Positions 34,848 through 45,772 of a stretch of DNA of 64,000 nt are shown here, in pieces. Under the pieces are notes generated by a model, which saw nothing but the letters and a program-made list of their open reading frames with translations, was not told the origin of the DNA and made no database searches. Every line of letters begins with the position of its first letter. Position 1 is the stretch's first letter. Position numbers and translations under genes: made by a program. This DNA comes from Solibacillus daqui (GTDB lineage Bacteria; Bacillota; Bacilli; Bacillales_A; Planococcaceae), in NCBI RefSeq assembly GCF_028747805.1, contig NZ_CP114887.1, positions 3,266,001 through 3,330,000 of the forward strand, given 5' to 3'.

Positions 34848-35079
34848 CTCCTAGTTATGGACGTCACAATACAAATCAGTATAGCAAAATCCGCTCATCT
34901 TTACAATATTTCTTTGGCAAAGAACACCAGATTGACTCCTGTGGGTAATTATTTTTAGATGCCGCTTTGCTTTATTTTTATGTCTCTGAAATTAGATCAT
35001 GGATTATAATTTTTATCAAATTAGGCAACTTGTTAAAACTCTTTCTCTACTGTAAATTGGTCATAAGGAGGTAAATTAT
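34848..35079. promoter_or_regulatory. Divergent spacer between secG and the NERD gene
   Basis: No gene. It holds the secG promoter region (minus) and the NERD gene promoter (plus). TAAGGAGG lies directly before the start at 35080. No operator recognised. Confidence 0.4.
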
Positions 35080-36009
35080 ATGCAAAAATCTAAACATTAT
35101 TTTTTTATCGATGCAGTCAATAAACGCTTGAACCATGATGATTTAGAAGTTACCACATTTCAGCAAAAGCTTTATCGATTAGATGCTGGATTAGCGGGTG
35201 AGGAGAAATTGAAGCTCGTATTGTCAGACTATCATCTTAAAAGTAAAGCAAACGTTTATTATAATTTTGAGTGCGTAAACGCTAACGGCTTTACTCACCA
35301 AATAGATGGTCTGTTCGTTACGGCGCATTTTATTGTGATTTTCGAAGTAAAGCAAATTTCGGGCACATTGTTTTATAAACCTGCGTTACACGAATTTTAT
35401 CGAATTGCTGAATCCAACCTTCAAGAAAACTTCCCAAACCCCTTCGATCAAGCCTATCGTCATCAATTATTTATCGAGCATTTGTTAAAAACATGGCAAA
35501 TATCAATTCCCGTCTATTACACAGTTGTGATTGCGAATGTACGTGCAAAACTGGACTCTTCCTTGATTGATTATCCGATTATGCATATTAGTGGCGTTCC
35601 CTACTTTCTGGAAAAATTATATGAACAGCATCCCAAGCCTCAAGCAAATTTATCCATTTTGCAAAATCAATTTGCACAGCTCTATAAGCAGCTCCCACCT
35701 CGTCGCACAATTGAAAAGCATCGTCTTCGTAAAGGTGTCCTCTGTAAGCAATGCCAATATTCAAATGTAATGAATTATAAAAAGGGTTATTTTGAATGCA
35801 GCATATGTCAAACTAAAAATAAAGATGCCATTATTGAATCTTTAGTTCATTATCGTATTTTAATAAGCCCTCGAATTACGAATAAAGAGTTTCGAGAGTT
35901 TTTCAACATCCCCTGCATACACACAGCATCAAAAATGTTAGGGAAATTAGGTTTAGAAAAACACGGAACTAATAAAGGAGCCTTTTATATCATTCCCGAT
36001 AGCTGGTGA
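35080..36009 (+). CDS. NERD-domain nuclease-related protein
   Basis: 309 residues. The NERD domain lies at about 35-140: GLAGEEKLKLVLSDY, NVYYNFECVNANGFTHQIDG and IVIFEVKQISGTLFY, giving the restriction-endonuclease-like D...ExK pattern (QIDG, EVK). A Cys pair arrangement CKQCQYSN/CSICQTK at about 228-250 looks like a zinc ribbon, and the last 50 residues could be a small DNA-binding domain. NERD proteins are thought to process DNA, but the role is not established. It lies alone among core genes, between secG and the eno terminator. Confidence 0.85.
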   Translation: MQKSKHYFFIDAVNKRLNHDDLEVTTFQQKLYRLDAGLAGEEKLKLVLSDYHLKSKANVYYNFECVNANGFTHQIDGLFVTAHFIVIFEVKQISGTLFYKPALHEFYRIAESNLQENFPNPFDQAYRHQLFIEHLLKTWQISIPVYYTVVIANVRAKLDSSLIDYPIMHISGVPYFLEKLYEQHPKPQANLSILQNQFAQLYKQLPPRRTIEKHRLRKGVLCKQCQYSNVMNYKKGYFECSICQTKNKDAIIESLVHYRILISPRITNKEFREFFNIPCIHTASKMLGKLGLEKHGTNKGAFYIIPDSW

Positions 36010-36032
36010 ATTAATGGAAGTTTCACGTGATT

Positions 36033-36166
36033 TTCTAATATAAGTGCGATTTATTCTAATATGTATGTCATTTCTTCTAATATATCCGAAAAAAGTTCTA
36101 ATATATCTAGCGTTTCTTCTAATAAAAACACATTTTCTTCTAATAAAAACACATTTTCTTCTAATA
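36033..36166. repeat. Seven-copy array with exact 21-bp period
   Basis: TTCTAATA starts at 36033, 36054, 36075, 36096, 36117, 36138 and 36159, every step exactly 21 bases. The spacer between copies varies except for the last units, which share AAAAACACATTTTC. Read on the minus strand, each unit is in frame and codes a heptad with Leu-Glu and Ile/Leu (ILEENVFL-LEENVFL-LEET...), open for 6 units before a TAA. No start codon or ribosome binding site is visible, and the array directly follows the eno terminator. Confidence 0.9.
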
Positions 36167-36183
36167 TCCTAGCTCTAACAATT

Positions 36184-36214
36184 AAAAACGCCCGAGGAAA
36201 TTAATCCCCGAGCG
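36184..36214 (-). terminator. Terminator of the glycolytic operon after eno
   Basis: CGCCCGAGG (36189-36197) pairs with CCCCGAGCG (36206-36214) with one mismatch; the minus strand continues with TTTTTAATTG. It starts 9 bases after the eno stop. Confidence 0.85.
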
Positions 36215-36222
36215 CCGAAAAA

Positions 36223-37539
<1,317 letters not shown>

Positions 37540-37596
37540 TTAAATTTAGATGGTAATGTAAAACTTAAGCTACCTATATAATCAACCGCACGAAAA

Positions 37597-39138
37597 CTAT
37601 TGTTCGTTTGGCATAATTAATGATTTACCTGTCATTTCAGCAGGCTGCGCAATGTTCATTAGCGCAAGCATAGTTGGCGCTAAATCTGCTAAAATACCGT
37701 CTTCATGTAACTGAACACCTGGTTTTGTTACGATGACTGGCACTGGGTTTGTTGTGTGGGCAGTCATTGGTTGATCATCTACTGTCACAACCTCATCTGA
37801 GTTCCCGTGATCGGCTGTAATAATCGCTTGACCACCTTTTGCTAGTATCGCATCTACCACGCGACCTAAACACACATCTACCGCTTCTATTGCTTTAATA
37901 GTTGGCGCTAGCATACCTGAATGTCCTACCATATCTGGATTCGCGAAGTTTAGGATAATGCCGTCAAACTTATCCGCTGCAATCGCAGCAAGTAAGGCAT
38001 CTGTTACTTCATAGGCACTCATTTCTGGCTTTAAGTCATACGTTGCAACTTTTGGTGAAGCAATTAAAATACGCTCCTCGCCTGCAAAATTTTCCTCACG
38101 ACCGCCACTCATAAAGAATGTTACGTGCGGATACTTTTCCGTTTCGGCAATACGCAGCTGCGTTTTCCCTGCTTTTGAAATGACTTCACCAACTGTGTTT
38201 AGTAAGTTATCATTTTCAAACGCTACATCTGCGACAACATCTTCACTATAATGCGTGAATGACACAAATTTTAAATTTTTCGGATGCTTTTCTGATAATG
38301 GCATCGCGTCAAATGCTTCGTTCGTAAGCACCTTTGATAATTGTATCGCACGGTCCGGACGGAAGTTGAAAAAGACTACTGCATCATTCGTATTAATTGT
38401 TGCAACTGGTGCACCTTCTTCTGTAAGTACAAACGGAATAACGAACTCATCATTTACTTCACGCTCATATGAAGATTCTACACCCGAATGAGCTGTTGAT
38501 GCAGTTTGACCGATACCGTCTACTAACGCGTTGTATGTTAATCTAACGCGCTCCCAACGTTTGTCGCGGTCCATCGCATAATAACGACCGTGAATCGATG
38601 CAAATTTTCCTATACCGATTTCAGTCATTTGCTTTTCTGTTTCTAAAATGTATTTACGCGCTGTTGTTGGACCAACATCACGACCATCTAAGAATCCATG
38701 AACGTATACATCTTTTAAACCATTTGCTTTTGCTAATTTTAATAGCGCAAACAGATGCTCATAATGGCTGTGTACCCCACCATCTGATAGTAAGCCCATT
38801 AAGTGTAATTTTGAACCATGCTTTTTCGCATGTTCTACTGCTGCTAAAAACTTTTCGTTACGGAAGAAATCGCCTTCGCGAATCGATTTATGGATACGTG
38901 TTAAGCTTTGATACACAATGCGGCCTGCACCAATATTTAAGTGCCCTACTTCAGAGTTCCCCATTTGGCCATCTGGTAGACCAACAGCTTCACCACTCGC
39001 AGTTAGTGTTGCGTGTGGGTAATTGCTCCAATAACGATCAAAGTTTGGTTTGTTGGCTTGTGCAACAGCGTTCCCTTTCACTTCTTCACGAAAGGCAAAA
39101 CCATCTAAAATAATGAGTGCTACGGGTTGTTTAGGCAT
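37597..39138 (-). CDS. gpmI: 2,3-bisphosphoglycerate-independent phosphoglycerate mutase
   Basis: 513 residues. Alkaline-phosphatase fold with [16 protein letters not shown], the phosphoserine motif [20 protein letters not shown] (Ser about 62), [27 protein letters not shown] and C-terminal metal ligands DMVGHSG and [11 protein letters not shown]. Mn-dependent interconversion of 3- and 2-phosphoglycerate. The start overlaps the end of tpiA by 8 bases, so translation is coupled. Confidence 0.97.
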   Translation of the reverse strand: MPKQPVALIILDGFAFREEVKGNAVAQANKPNFDRYWSNYPHATLTASGEAVGLPDGQMGNSEVGHLNIGAGRIVYQSLTRIHKSIREGDFFRNEKFLAAVEHAKKHGSKLHLMGLLSDGGVHSHYEHLFALLKLAKANGLKDVYVHGFLDGRDVGPTTARKYILETEKQMTEIGIGKFASIHGRYYAMDRDKRWERVRLTYNALVDGIGQTASTAHSGVESSYEREVNDEFVIPFVLTEEGAPVATINTNDAVVFFNFRPDRAIQLSKVLTNEAFDAMPLSEKHPKNLKFVSFTHYSEDVVADVAFENDNLLNTVGEVISKAGKTQLRIAETEKYPHVTFFMSGGREENFAGEERILIASPKVATYDLKPEMSAYEVTDALLAAIAADKFDGIILNFANPDMVGHSGMLAPTIKAIEAVDVCLGRVVDAILAKGGQAIITADHGNSDEVVTVDDQPMTAHTTNPVPVIVTKPGVQLHEDGILADLAPTMLALMNIAQPAEMTGKSLIMPNEQ

Positions 39139-39892
39139 TTGCTGCCGCCTCCAATAATTTCATAAATGACGCAGGTTGTAAGCTTGCACCGCCAACTAAT
39201 GCACCATCAATATGTTCTTTTGCTAATAATTCTTCGATATTTTCTGGCTTTACACTACCGCCGTACTGAATGCGTACTTTTTCTGCTGTGTCTTTGCCAT
39301 ATAAGCTTGCTACTACTTCACGAATCGAACCGCAAACTGCATTGGCATCATCTGCTGTTGCTGTTTTGCCTGTTCCGATTGCCCAAATTGGTTCATAAGC
39401 AATAACCATATGCTCTACTTCAGCCGCTGAGAAACCTTCTAACGCTTTTGTCATTTGACCCGCGACCTTGCTTTCTGTAGAACCAGCTTCACGCTCTTCT
39501 AATGTTTCACCACAGCAAATAATTGGCACGATTCCGTGATTTAAGGCAGCACGGACTTTTTTGTTTACTGCTTCGTCTGTTTCGTTAAAGAGTTCACGAC
39601 GCTCTGAATGCCCTAAAATAACATAATCTACATTGATGTTTGACAACATTGCTGGACTGATTTCACCTGTAAATGCGCCTTCATCTTCAAAGTGCATATT
39701 TTGTGCACCGATTGCTAAAGACGAGTCTTCTGCCGCTACGACTAATGTAGGTAAATAAAGTGCTGGTGCACAAATAACGGCATCTACCTTTTCTGGAGAA
39801 GGTATTGCTTGTTGAATTTCTTCAACAAAATCAACCGCCTCATCAAATGTTTTATACATTTTCCAGTTTCCTGCTACGATTGGTTTACGCAT
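39131..39892 (-). CDS. tpiA: Triosephosphate isomerase
   Basis: 253 residues, ATG after GGAGGGATTCTTGA. Active-site residues visible: NWKMYK (Lys about 13), [11 protein letters not shown] (His about 97) and [14 protein letters not shown] (Glu about 169), plus the phosphate loops [11 protein letters not shown] and GALVGGASL. Interconverts glyceraldehyde-3-phosphate and dihydroxyacetone phosphate. It lies 13 bases after pgk. Confidence 0.98.
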   Translation of the reverse strand: MRKPIVAGNWKMYKTFDEAVDFVEEIQQAIPSPEKVDAVICAPALYLPTLVVAAEDSSLAIGAQNMHFEDEGAFTGEISPAMLSNINVDYVILGHSERRELFNETDEAVNKKVRAALNHGIVPIICCGETLEEREAGSTESKVAGQMTKALEGFSAAEVEHMVIAYEPIWAIGTGKTATADDANAVCGSIREVVASLYGKDTAEKVRIQYGGSVKPENIEELLAKEHIDGALVGGASLQPASFMKLLEAAANA

Positions 39893-39905
39893 TCAAGAAT
39901 CCCTC

Positions 39906-41090
39906 CTATTTATCATTTAACGCGACGATACCAGGTAATGCTTTACCTTCCATTAACTCTAATGACGCACCGCCACCTGTTGAGATATGATCCATTTTGT
40001 CGGCTACTTCGAATTTTTCTACCGCTGCCGCTGAGTCACCGCCACCGATAATTGTATAGCCTTCTGTTACAGCCATTGCATCTGCAACTGTTTTTGTGCC
40101 GTTCGCGAATTTTTCCATTTCGAATACACCCATCGGTCCGTTCCAAATGATTAATTTTGAAGCTTTAATTACTTCTGCATAATTTTCAGCTGTTTTTGGT
40201 CCGATATCAAGACCCATCCAATCAGATGGAATTGCATCAATTGCGACTACTTGTGTTTGTGCATCTTTTGAGAATTCATTTGCTACTACTGCATCTACTG
40301 GCATGTGTAGCTGAACACCTTTTGCTTTTGCTTGCTCGATGAAGCTTTTTGCTAATTCAATTTTATCTTCTTCTAATAATGATTTACCGATATCATGGCC
40401 CATTGCTTTTACGAATGTAAATACTAAGCCACCACCGATAATTAAGTGATCTACTTTATCTAATAAGTTTTCAATTACGCCAATTTTATCTTTAACTTTC
40501 GCGCCACCGATAATCGCTGTAAATGGACGCTCTGGATTTGATAATGCTTTACCAAGTACGTCTAATTCTTTTTCCATTAGTAAACCTGATACTGCAGGAA
40601 CGAACTTCGCGATTCCCTCTGTTGAAGCATGTGCACGGTGAGCTGCGCCGAACGCATCATTAATATAAAGGTCTGCTAATTTAGCAAACTCTTGTGCTAA
40701 TGCTGCATCATTTTTTTCTTCCCCTTTATGGAAGCGTACATTTTCAAGTAGCACGATGTCGCCGTCTTGCATGTTATTTACTGCTGCTTCAACTGCTTCA
40801 CCGATTGACTCATCTAACTTTGTAACAGGCTTGTTCATAATTTCTGCTAAGCGTGTACCAACAGCTGTTAAACGCATCTCTTCGTTCACTTCGCCTTTTG
40901 GACGGCCAAGATGTGACGCTAAGATCACTTTTGCACCTGCGTTTACTAATTGCTCGATTGTTGGGATTGCTGCACGAATACGTGTTTCGTCAGTAATTTG
41001 ACCCGCTTCCATCGGCACATTAAAATCCACACGTACAAATACGCGTTTCCCTTTTACATCTACATCGTTCATTGACTTCTTTAAAAACAT
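39906..41090 (-). CDS. pgk: Phosphoglycerate kinase
   Basis: 394 residues, ATG at 41090 supported by GGAGGATTTTCTTT. Signature: [79 protein letters not shown] and [14 protein letters not shown]. It transfers phosphate from 1,3-bisphosphoglycerate to ADP. The 407-base gap to gap contains a terminator, so pgk is probably read from its own promoter as well as by readthrough from gap. Confidence 0.98.
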   Translation of the reverse strand: MFLKKSMNDVDVKGKRVFVRVDFNVPMEAGQITDETRIRAAIPTIEQLVNAGAKVILASHLGRPKGEVNEEMRLTAVGTRLAEIMNKPVTKLDESIGEAVEAAVNNMQDGDIVLLENVRFHKGEEKNDAALAQEFAKLADLYINDAFGAAHRAHASTEGIAKFVPAVSGLLMEKELDVLGKALSNPERPFTAIIGGAKVKDKIGVIENLLDKVDHLIIGGGLVFTFVKAMGHDIGKSLLEEDKIELAKSFIEQAKAKGVQLHMPVDAVVANEFSKDAQTQVVAIDAIPSDWMGLDIGPKTAENYAEVIKASKLIIWNGPMGVFEMEKFANGTKTVADAMAVTEGYTIIGGGDSAAAVEKFEVADKMDHISTGGGASLELMEGKALPGIVALNDK

Positions 41091-41308
41091 AAAGAAAATC
41101 CTCCTTCAATTATGATTCCAGTAATCGTTATCTGTTACTAATATGTGTTAGTTTTAGAAAAGCACATTTCACGCCAAAATAGCGAGAAATGATGTCTTTT
41201 TTTATGTGGATTTCCTTGAAAAATTTGTACTTTCCTATCCACCAATTTAAATAGTATCAAAATTCAGCAGTACTGTCTTGCACTGCCCTTATTAATAAGG
41301 TTTTTCCG
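41091..41308. promoter_or_regulatory. Likely pgk promoter region
   Basis: About 220 AT-rich bases between the gap terminator and pgk. No gene. I cannot name one convincing -35/-10 pair. Confidence 0.35.
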
Positions 41309-41353
41309 AAAAAAAAGAGCGGTTCGGGTAATTTTAATTCCCTGCCGCTCTTT
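41309..41353 (-). terminator. Terminator after gap
   Basis: AAAGAGCGG (41314-41322) pairs with CCGCTCTTT (41345-41353); the minus strand runs on into TTTTTTTCGG. Located about 145 bases after the gap stop, it separates cggR-gap from pgk-tpiA-gpmI-eno. Confidence 0.8.
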
Positions 41354-41497
41354 ACCCTTTAATATTATAAGTCGTTCTGAAATTAAAGGCTATACTTTTT
41401 ATGACGAATAACTTGTATTATGTCACACTTTTTCTTAGGTTTACAAAAAGTATGTCACATTAAACGAATTTAAGGATTCGTTTTAATTAGACGAAAA

Positions 41498-42511
41498 TTA
41501 TGCTTTCTCAATTCCACGACCTGCAATGTATAATGCTAAATCCATTAAACGAGTTGAATAACCGATTTCATTGTCATACCAAGAAACCACTTTTACCATA
41601 CGATTTTCCATAACCATTGTAGATAAGCCATCAATCGTTGAAGAAGCTGGATTACCGTTATAGTCGATCGATACAAGAGGTAATTCGTTATACGCTAAAA
41701 TACCTTTTAATTCGCCATCTGCTGCTGCTTTTAACGTACCGTTCACTTCTTCTAATGTTACATCTGTGTTTAATTCTGCAACTAAGTCCACACATGATAC
41801 ATTTGGTGTTGGTACACGCATAGAGAAGCCGTCTAATTTCCCTTTTAATTGAGGTAAAACTTTCGAGACTGCTACCGCCGCACCTGTAGTTGTTGGAATC
41901 ATTGATACCGCACCTGCACGCGCACGACGTGGGTCAGAGTGTGGGAAGTCAAGGATGCGTTGGTCGTTTGTGTATGAGTGAATAGTTGTCATCATTCCAC
42001 GTTTAATACCGAATTTCTCATCTAATACTTTTGCAAGAGGTGCTAAACAATTTGTTGTACAAGATGCATTAGAAATGACATCCTGAGATGGATCATACTC
42101 TGTATGGTTAACGCCCATTACGTAAGTTGGCATGTCGCCTTTTGCTGGCGCTGAAAGAATCGCTTTTTTTGCACCTGCTTGGATATGGCGAGACACTTCT
42201 TCCATTGAACGCCATCTACCTGTACATTCTAATACTACATCAACGCCAAGCTCACCCCATGGTAAATTGGCAGGATCTTTTTCAGAAAACACTTGAATTC
42301 GTTTACCATTGACAATAAATGCGTTTTCTTCTGCTTGCACATCTGCATCGTATACACCGTGTACTGAGTCATACTTTAAAAGATGCGCTAATTGGCCAGC
42401 GTCTGTTAAGTCATTTACTGCAACTACTTCAAATTCCTCATGCTTCATCGCTTCACGGAACACTAATCGTCCGATTCGTCCAAATCCGTTAATTGCTAAT
42501 TTTAATACCAT
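41498..42511 (-). CDS. gap: Glyceraldehyde-3-phosphate dehydrogenase (glycolytic)
   Basis: 337 residues from the ATG at 42511 (GGAGGAATTACAC upstream), giving the usual MVLKLAINGFGRIGRLVFRE start. Active-site SNASCTTNCLAPLAKVLDE (Cys about 152) and the NAD-binding Rossmann motif are intact; WYDNEIGYSTRLMDLALYIA at the C-terminus. It oxidises glyceraldehyde-3-phosphate with NAD. It follows cggR, whose product controls it in response to fructose-1,6-bisphosphate in Bacillus. Confidence 0.97.
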   Translation of the reverse strand: MVLKLAINGFGRIGRLVFREAMKHEEFEVVAVNDLTDAGQLAHLLKYDSVHGVYDADVQAEENAFIVNGKRIQVFSEKDPANLPWGELGVDVVLECTGRWRSMEEVSRHIQAGAKKAILSAPAKGDMPTYVMGVNHTEYDPSQDVISNASCTTNCLAPLAKVLDEKFGIKRGMMTTIHSYTNDQRILDFPHSDPRRARAGAVSMIPTTTGAAVAVSKVLPQLKGKLDGFSMRVPTPNVSCVDLVAELNTDVTLEEVNGTLKAAADGELKGILAYNELPLVSIDYNGNPASSTIDGLSTMVMENRMVKVVSWYDNEIGYSTRLMDLALYIAGRGIEKA

Positions 42512-42610
42512 GTGTAATTCCTCCAATAAATTTTTTATTTAAACAGTATGCCACTCTTTCATGCATTGAACACTCGTTGAATGAAGATATACATACTCTT
42601 AATAACATTT

Positions 42611-43651
42611 TCATTTTGAAAGTATTGCATTTGCGGTTTGTTCATCTGTAATCAAAATCGATTGCGCGGCTGCATTTTTAAAATACGCTTGAATCGCCAT
42701 CGCTTTATTATGCCCTGCTGCAATCGCAACAACATGACGTGCTTTATTAACTTGCTCAAGCTGAATACCTATCGTACGAATATGATGCACGATGTCTCCT
42801 TGCTCGTTGAAATAATATCCAAACGCTTCACTAACTGCTCCCTTTTCATCAAGTGCTTGCTGTTCTAGCTGTGAGCTATTTCGACGTTGGGCCATTTCAT
42901 GTGCCGCACCAATTCCGTGTACAACAATATTTACCTGTTCATAAAGTGTAATCATTTCTTGAATAATCGGCTCTTGTTTCATTGCTTCATAAGCTTGTGC
43001 ACTTAAATGCTCTGGTAAGAATAAGGTACGATAGGTTGCGCCAGTTTTTTTCGCGAATTTTGCAACGATTGTATTGGCTTGGAATGTCATTTCATCGCCC
43101 ATACCACCCCGTGCTGCAAGAAATTCGACTTCACTAAGCACTGTATTTGGCACTAAATATTCTTTTAAAGATGCCACACTACTTCCACCAGTAACAGCGA
43201 TTTTATCCTTACCTTGCGCAATTTCGAGCATGATTTGTGCAGCTTCCTTGCCTAGCTGTTGTTTCACCGTACTATCTTTCTCAACATCTCCCGAAACTAT
43301 GACAACACGTCTAATACCAAACTGTTGAGCTAACTGCTGTTCTTTCGCAACAATACCAGAAAGTTCACGATACAATTCAGAAAGCTGTTCTAATACTTCA
43401 TAACCATTTGACGAACAGGACATGCCTTTTTTCTGAACAGATATGAGATGCTGTTCACTCATTACCGTTATTTCATTACGTACATCTCGCTCGGTCATAT
43501 GAAGTTGCTCTGCTAATGCACGTCTACCAATTGGACCAAATGTTGCAAGAGTCTGTAAAATTCGAAAGCGCTTTTGAAACAAAGCATTGATTTCAGGCAT
43601 CAATTTACGCTCAGCTTCAAAAAATGTAACATTGTCCAAAAAATCACCCAC
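42611..43651 (-). CDS. cggR: Central glycolytic gene repressor CggR
   Basis: 346 residues of the SorC/DeoR type. N-terminal winged helix: LMPEINALFQKRFRILQTLA, GPIGRRALAEQLHMTERDVR (about 37-57); C-terminal sugar-phosphate-binding domain with AVTGGSSVASLKEY (about 153), GHNKAMAIQAYF (about 320). The start is not certain: GTG at 43651 has no good ribosome binding site and a TTG lies 4 codons later. It represses its own operon with gap; an operator matching the CggR half-site spacing lies just upstream. Confidence 0.95.
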   Translation of the reverse strand: MGDFLDNVTFFEAERKLMPEINALFQKRFRILQTLATFGPIGRRALAEQLHMTERDVRNEITVMSEQHLISVQKKGMSCSSNGYEVLEQLSELYRELSGIVAKEQQLAQQFGIRRVVIVSGDVEKDSTVKQQLGKEAAQIMLEIAQGKDKIAVTGGSSVASLKEYLVPNTVLSEVEFLAARGGMGDEMTFQANTIVAKFAKKTGATYRTLFLPEHLSAQAYEAMKQEPIIQEMITLYEQVNIVVHGIGAAHEMAQRRNSSQLEQQALDEKGAVSEAFGYYFNEQGDIVHHIRTIGIQLEQVNKARHVVAIAAGHNKAMAIQAYFKNAAAQSILITDEQTANAILSK

Positions 43652-43663
43652 TCATACTTATAG

Positions 43664-43699
43664 GACAAATTTTGCCCCACTAATCATTTTTCGGTCCCA
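43664..43699 (-). promoter_or_regulatory. CggR operator
   Basis: Read on the minus strand: TGGGAC-N6-ATGA-N4-TGGGGC-N6-TGTC. The spacing is identical to the Bacillus CggR operator (CGGGAC-N6-TGTC-N4-CGGGAC-N6-TGTC). It lies between the promoter at 43729-43757 and the cggR start. Confidence 0.8.
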
Positions 43700-43728
43700 C
43701 TTAAGACAAAAAAATAATTTATGTTGTT

Positions 43729-43757
43729 ATTATAAAATGAATCATACTTATTTGCAA
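43729..43757 (-). promoter_or_regulatory. Promoter of cggR-gap
   Basis: On the minus strand TTGCAA (43752-43757), 17 bases, TATAAT (43729-43734). A start near 43722 would put the CggR operator downstream, as a roadblock to transcription, as in Bacillus subtilis. Confidence 0.7.
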
Positions 43758-43805
43758 CTAAGATCTCGTCATTTCGAGCAAAATGATGTTAGATGAGCTA
43801 AATGA

Positions 43806-44039
43806 CTATTCACTTAGCGCATCTAACAACGTTACATAATCTAATTGTCCGTACTGAATTATTTTTCCATCTTTTTCAACTACGGGAATCATCAGCATAT
43901 ATTTTTCATGAATTTCATCATTGCCTTCTATATCATGTTGTTCAATCGTAAAAGGAATTTCCTCCTGTACGATTTTTAATGTATGTAAGCCTTCGATGCA
44001 GAGCTCGCAGTTTGCACGCGAATAAAATTTTACGATCAT
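43806..44039 (-). CDS. Glutaredoxin-like thioredoxin-fold protein
   Basis: 77 residues, ATG after AAAGGAGAG. The thiol-disulfide motif is CELC (residues 11-14) in VKFYSRANCELCIEGLHTLK, with the conserved cis-proline in YMLMIPVVE. This fits the small glutaredoxin family (NrdH/YbbN-size) often found next to cggR in Bacillales. It likely reduces disulfides in the cytosol; the partner is unknown. Confidence 0.8.
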   Translation of the reverse strand: MIVKFYSRANCELCIEGLHTLKIVQEEIPFTIEQHDIEGNDEIHEKYMLMIPVVEKDGKIIQYGQLDYVTLLDALSE

Positions 44040-44106
44040 TATAAACTCTCCTTTTTATACTATTGTATCGGATATCCTTTTAATAAGTATGTGAATTTTA
44101 TTCGAA

Positions 44107-44145
44107 TAAAAAGCATCTTACCGAAATATTTCAGTAAGACGCTAC
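44107..44145 (-). terminator. Terminator of the glutaredoxin-like gene
   Basis: GCATCTTAC and GTAAGACGC with inner GAAATATTTC; the minus strand ends in TTTTTATTCG. Upstream of the TPM gene's 3' end. Confidence 0.8.
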
Positions 44146-44229
44146 GCATTTAAATCAATTACGCCCAGGCTAACTATCGTCCAGATATTTTCCGAGACTC
44201 CTCTAATAAATCGGTGACATCCGCCGGGG

Positions 44230-44268
44230 ACTTGATTCAGCCGGGGTCTGCCCCCCGCTGAATCAAGT
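44230..44268 (-). terminator. Strong hairpin at the 3' end of the TPM gene
   Basis: ACTTGATTCAGC (44230-44241) and GCTGAATCAAGT (44257-44268) are perfect 12-base arms; the stem begins at the stop codon. No T-run follows on the minus strand (CCCCGGCGG), so it may be an RNA stability element rather than a classic terminator. Confidence 0.6.
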
Positions 44269-45023
44269 TAAAACTTCCTACCCGCGCCGCCGCCAGATGA
44301 ACCGCCGCCACCAAAGCCGCCGAAGCCACCTGATGAACCGCCGCCAAATCCTCCTGGGTAGCCGCTATTTCGATAAACACGACGTGCAGTACGTCTGCGC
44401 CCACCTGGACCACCGCCACCACCGTATTTCGTAATAATGATATAAACAATAATAATGAAAATAATAAAACCAATTGAAATTCCTTCACTATCATTCGATG
44501 AAATAGGCTTTACCAAATCAACACCACTTGCATCTCCACCCATTTCTTCATAAAACTGCGAAAATATATTAGCGAAAGCATCCGTATAATCTCCATTTGC
44601 TAAATACGGCATCATATACGTATCAATCATACTCCCAAGTAAACCGTCTGGATAAGTCCCCTCTAGACCATCCCCGACAGTTATCCATATATCATTTTGT
44701 CCTTTGCCTTGCTCTGTTGTGGCAAAAATGAGCATGCCATTATCAAGCTTTTCATCACCAATGCCCCATGCTCGCATTGTTTCTGTTCCAAATTCATACG
44801 GTTCCAAGCCACCAATCGTATCAATCGTCATCATTACAATGACATTTCCTGTTGATCCTTCAAGTGCTTTTGCTGCTTGAATTAATTTTTGCTCAACGTC
44901 ATCCGAGATAACATTTCCGTAATCATAAACATACGAATTATATGCGGGCTTTTGTGGAATTACCGCAAATGTTTGTAATGGCATTAAGACTAAGAATAAT
45001 GCCACTAACAATAGCTTTTTCAT
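44268..45023 (-). CDS. TPM-domain membrane protein (YgcG family)
   Basis: 251 residues, ATG after AAGGGGGAAGGG. A signal peptide (1-20, MKKLLLVALFLVLMPLQTFA) precedes a TPM domain (about 30-155: YVYDYGNVISDDVEQKLIQA, WGIGDEKLDNGMLIFATTEQ, ITVGDGLEGTYPDGLLGSMI). A membrane segment follows (about 187-204, GISIGFIIFIIIVYIIITKY) and a Gly/Ser tail ending SSGGGAGRKF. TPM proteins act in membrane protein repair in chloroplasts; the bacterial role is open. It pairs with the lemA gene directly upstream (60 bases). Confidence 0.9.
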   Translation of the reverse strand: MKKLLLVALFLVLMPLQTFAVIPQKPAYNSYVYDYGNVISDDVEQKLIQAAKALEGSTGNVIVMMTIDTIGGLEPYEFGTETMRAWGIGDEKLDNGMLIFATTEQGKGQNDIWITVGDGLEGTYPDGLLGSMIDTYMMPYLANGDYTDAFANIFSQFYEEMGGDASGVDLVKPISSNDSEGISIGFIIFIIIVYIIITKYGGGGGPGGRRRTARRVYRNSGYPGGFGGGSSGGFGGFGGGGSSGGGAGRKF

Positions 45024-45083
45024 ATGCCCTTCCCCCTTTAGAAGCTGAGATCTAAACTGCCGGCTCCACCTGAATACGAACTA

Positions 45084-45680
45084 TTACTCACCATTTCCAA
45101 AATCAACAGAAGGCGACTCTTCTACACCTTCTTTAATTTCAAAGTAATCTTTTTTCTCAAAGCCAAACATACTAGCAATCAAGTTACTTGGGAACAGACG
45201 TACATCACTATTAAACGTTTGAACGGTATCATTATAATCTTTACGTGCAACTGCTAAACGATTTTCCGTTCCAGCCAGTTCATCCATTAAACGTGTAAAT
45301 TGTACATTAGCTTTCAACTCCGGATAATTCTCTACTATGACTAATAAGCGTGACAATGCAGAAGATAAATCATTATTCGCATCTGCGGCTTCTTCTATTG
45401 TATTGGAATTTCCATATTGTGTACGTGCATTAGCTATTTGTGTATATACTTCTTCCTCATGGCTCGCATAACCTTTTACGGTATTTACTAAATTAGGAAT
45501 TAAATCAAATCTGCGTTGTAATTGGTTTTCAACTTGTGCCCAAGTAGCTTCCACCTTTTCCTCACCTGTTACTAAACTGTTATATTTTGGCACAATCATT
45601 ACTACCGCAATAACGATGATCGCTACTATTGCAATGAGCACAATAAGTAACGCACTTCCTTTTTGATTTTTTACATGCAC
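45084..45680 (-). CDS. lemA: LemA family protein
   Basis: 198 residues from a GTG at 45680 (GAGGG eight bases upstream); an upstream start at 45734 would add 18 unlikely residues. One N-terminal membrane anchor (SALLIVLIAIVAIIVIAVVM), then a helical LemA domain: YNSLVTGEEKVEATWAQVEN, QLQRRFDLIPNLVNTVKGYA, NRLAVARKDYNDTVQTFNSD and FPSNLIASMFGFEKKDYFEI. It faces the outside of the cell. LemA and TPM/YgcG genes are commonly paired, as here. Confidence 0.92.
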   Translation of the reverse strand: MHVKNQKGSALLIVLIAIVAIIVIAVVMIVPKYNSLVTGEEKVEATWAQVENQLQRRFDLIPNLVNTVKGYASHEEEVYTQIANARTQYGNSNTIEEAADANNDLSSALSRLLVIVENYPELKANVQFTRLMDELAGTENRLAVARKDYNDTVQTFNSDVRLFPSNLIASMFGFEKKDYFEIKEGVEESPSVDFGNGE

Positions 45681-45772
45681 AACGAACACCCTCTCTTTGA
45701 AAATTACGTATAAAAAATTTTTTATTCTCCACAATAAGAACGTACGAAATTTCTAAAAATGGAGGTTTATAA

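Noticed and set aside
36033..36166. CRISPR-like array
   Set aside because: The repeat is only 8 bases and the 'spacers' are 13 bases; no cas genes are in the window. It is a phased short repeat, not CRISPR.
44237..44494. Open frame overlapping the 3' end of the TPM gene
   Set aside because: Shadow frame created by the Gly/Ser-rich repetitive tail of the TPM protein.
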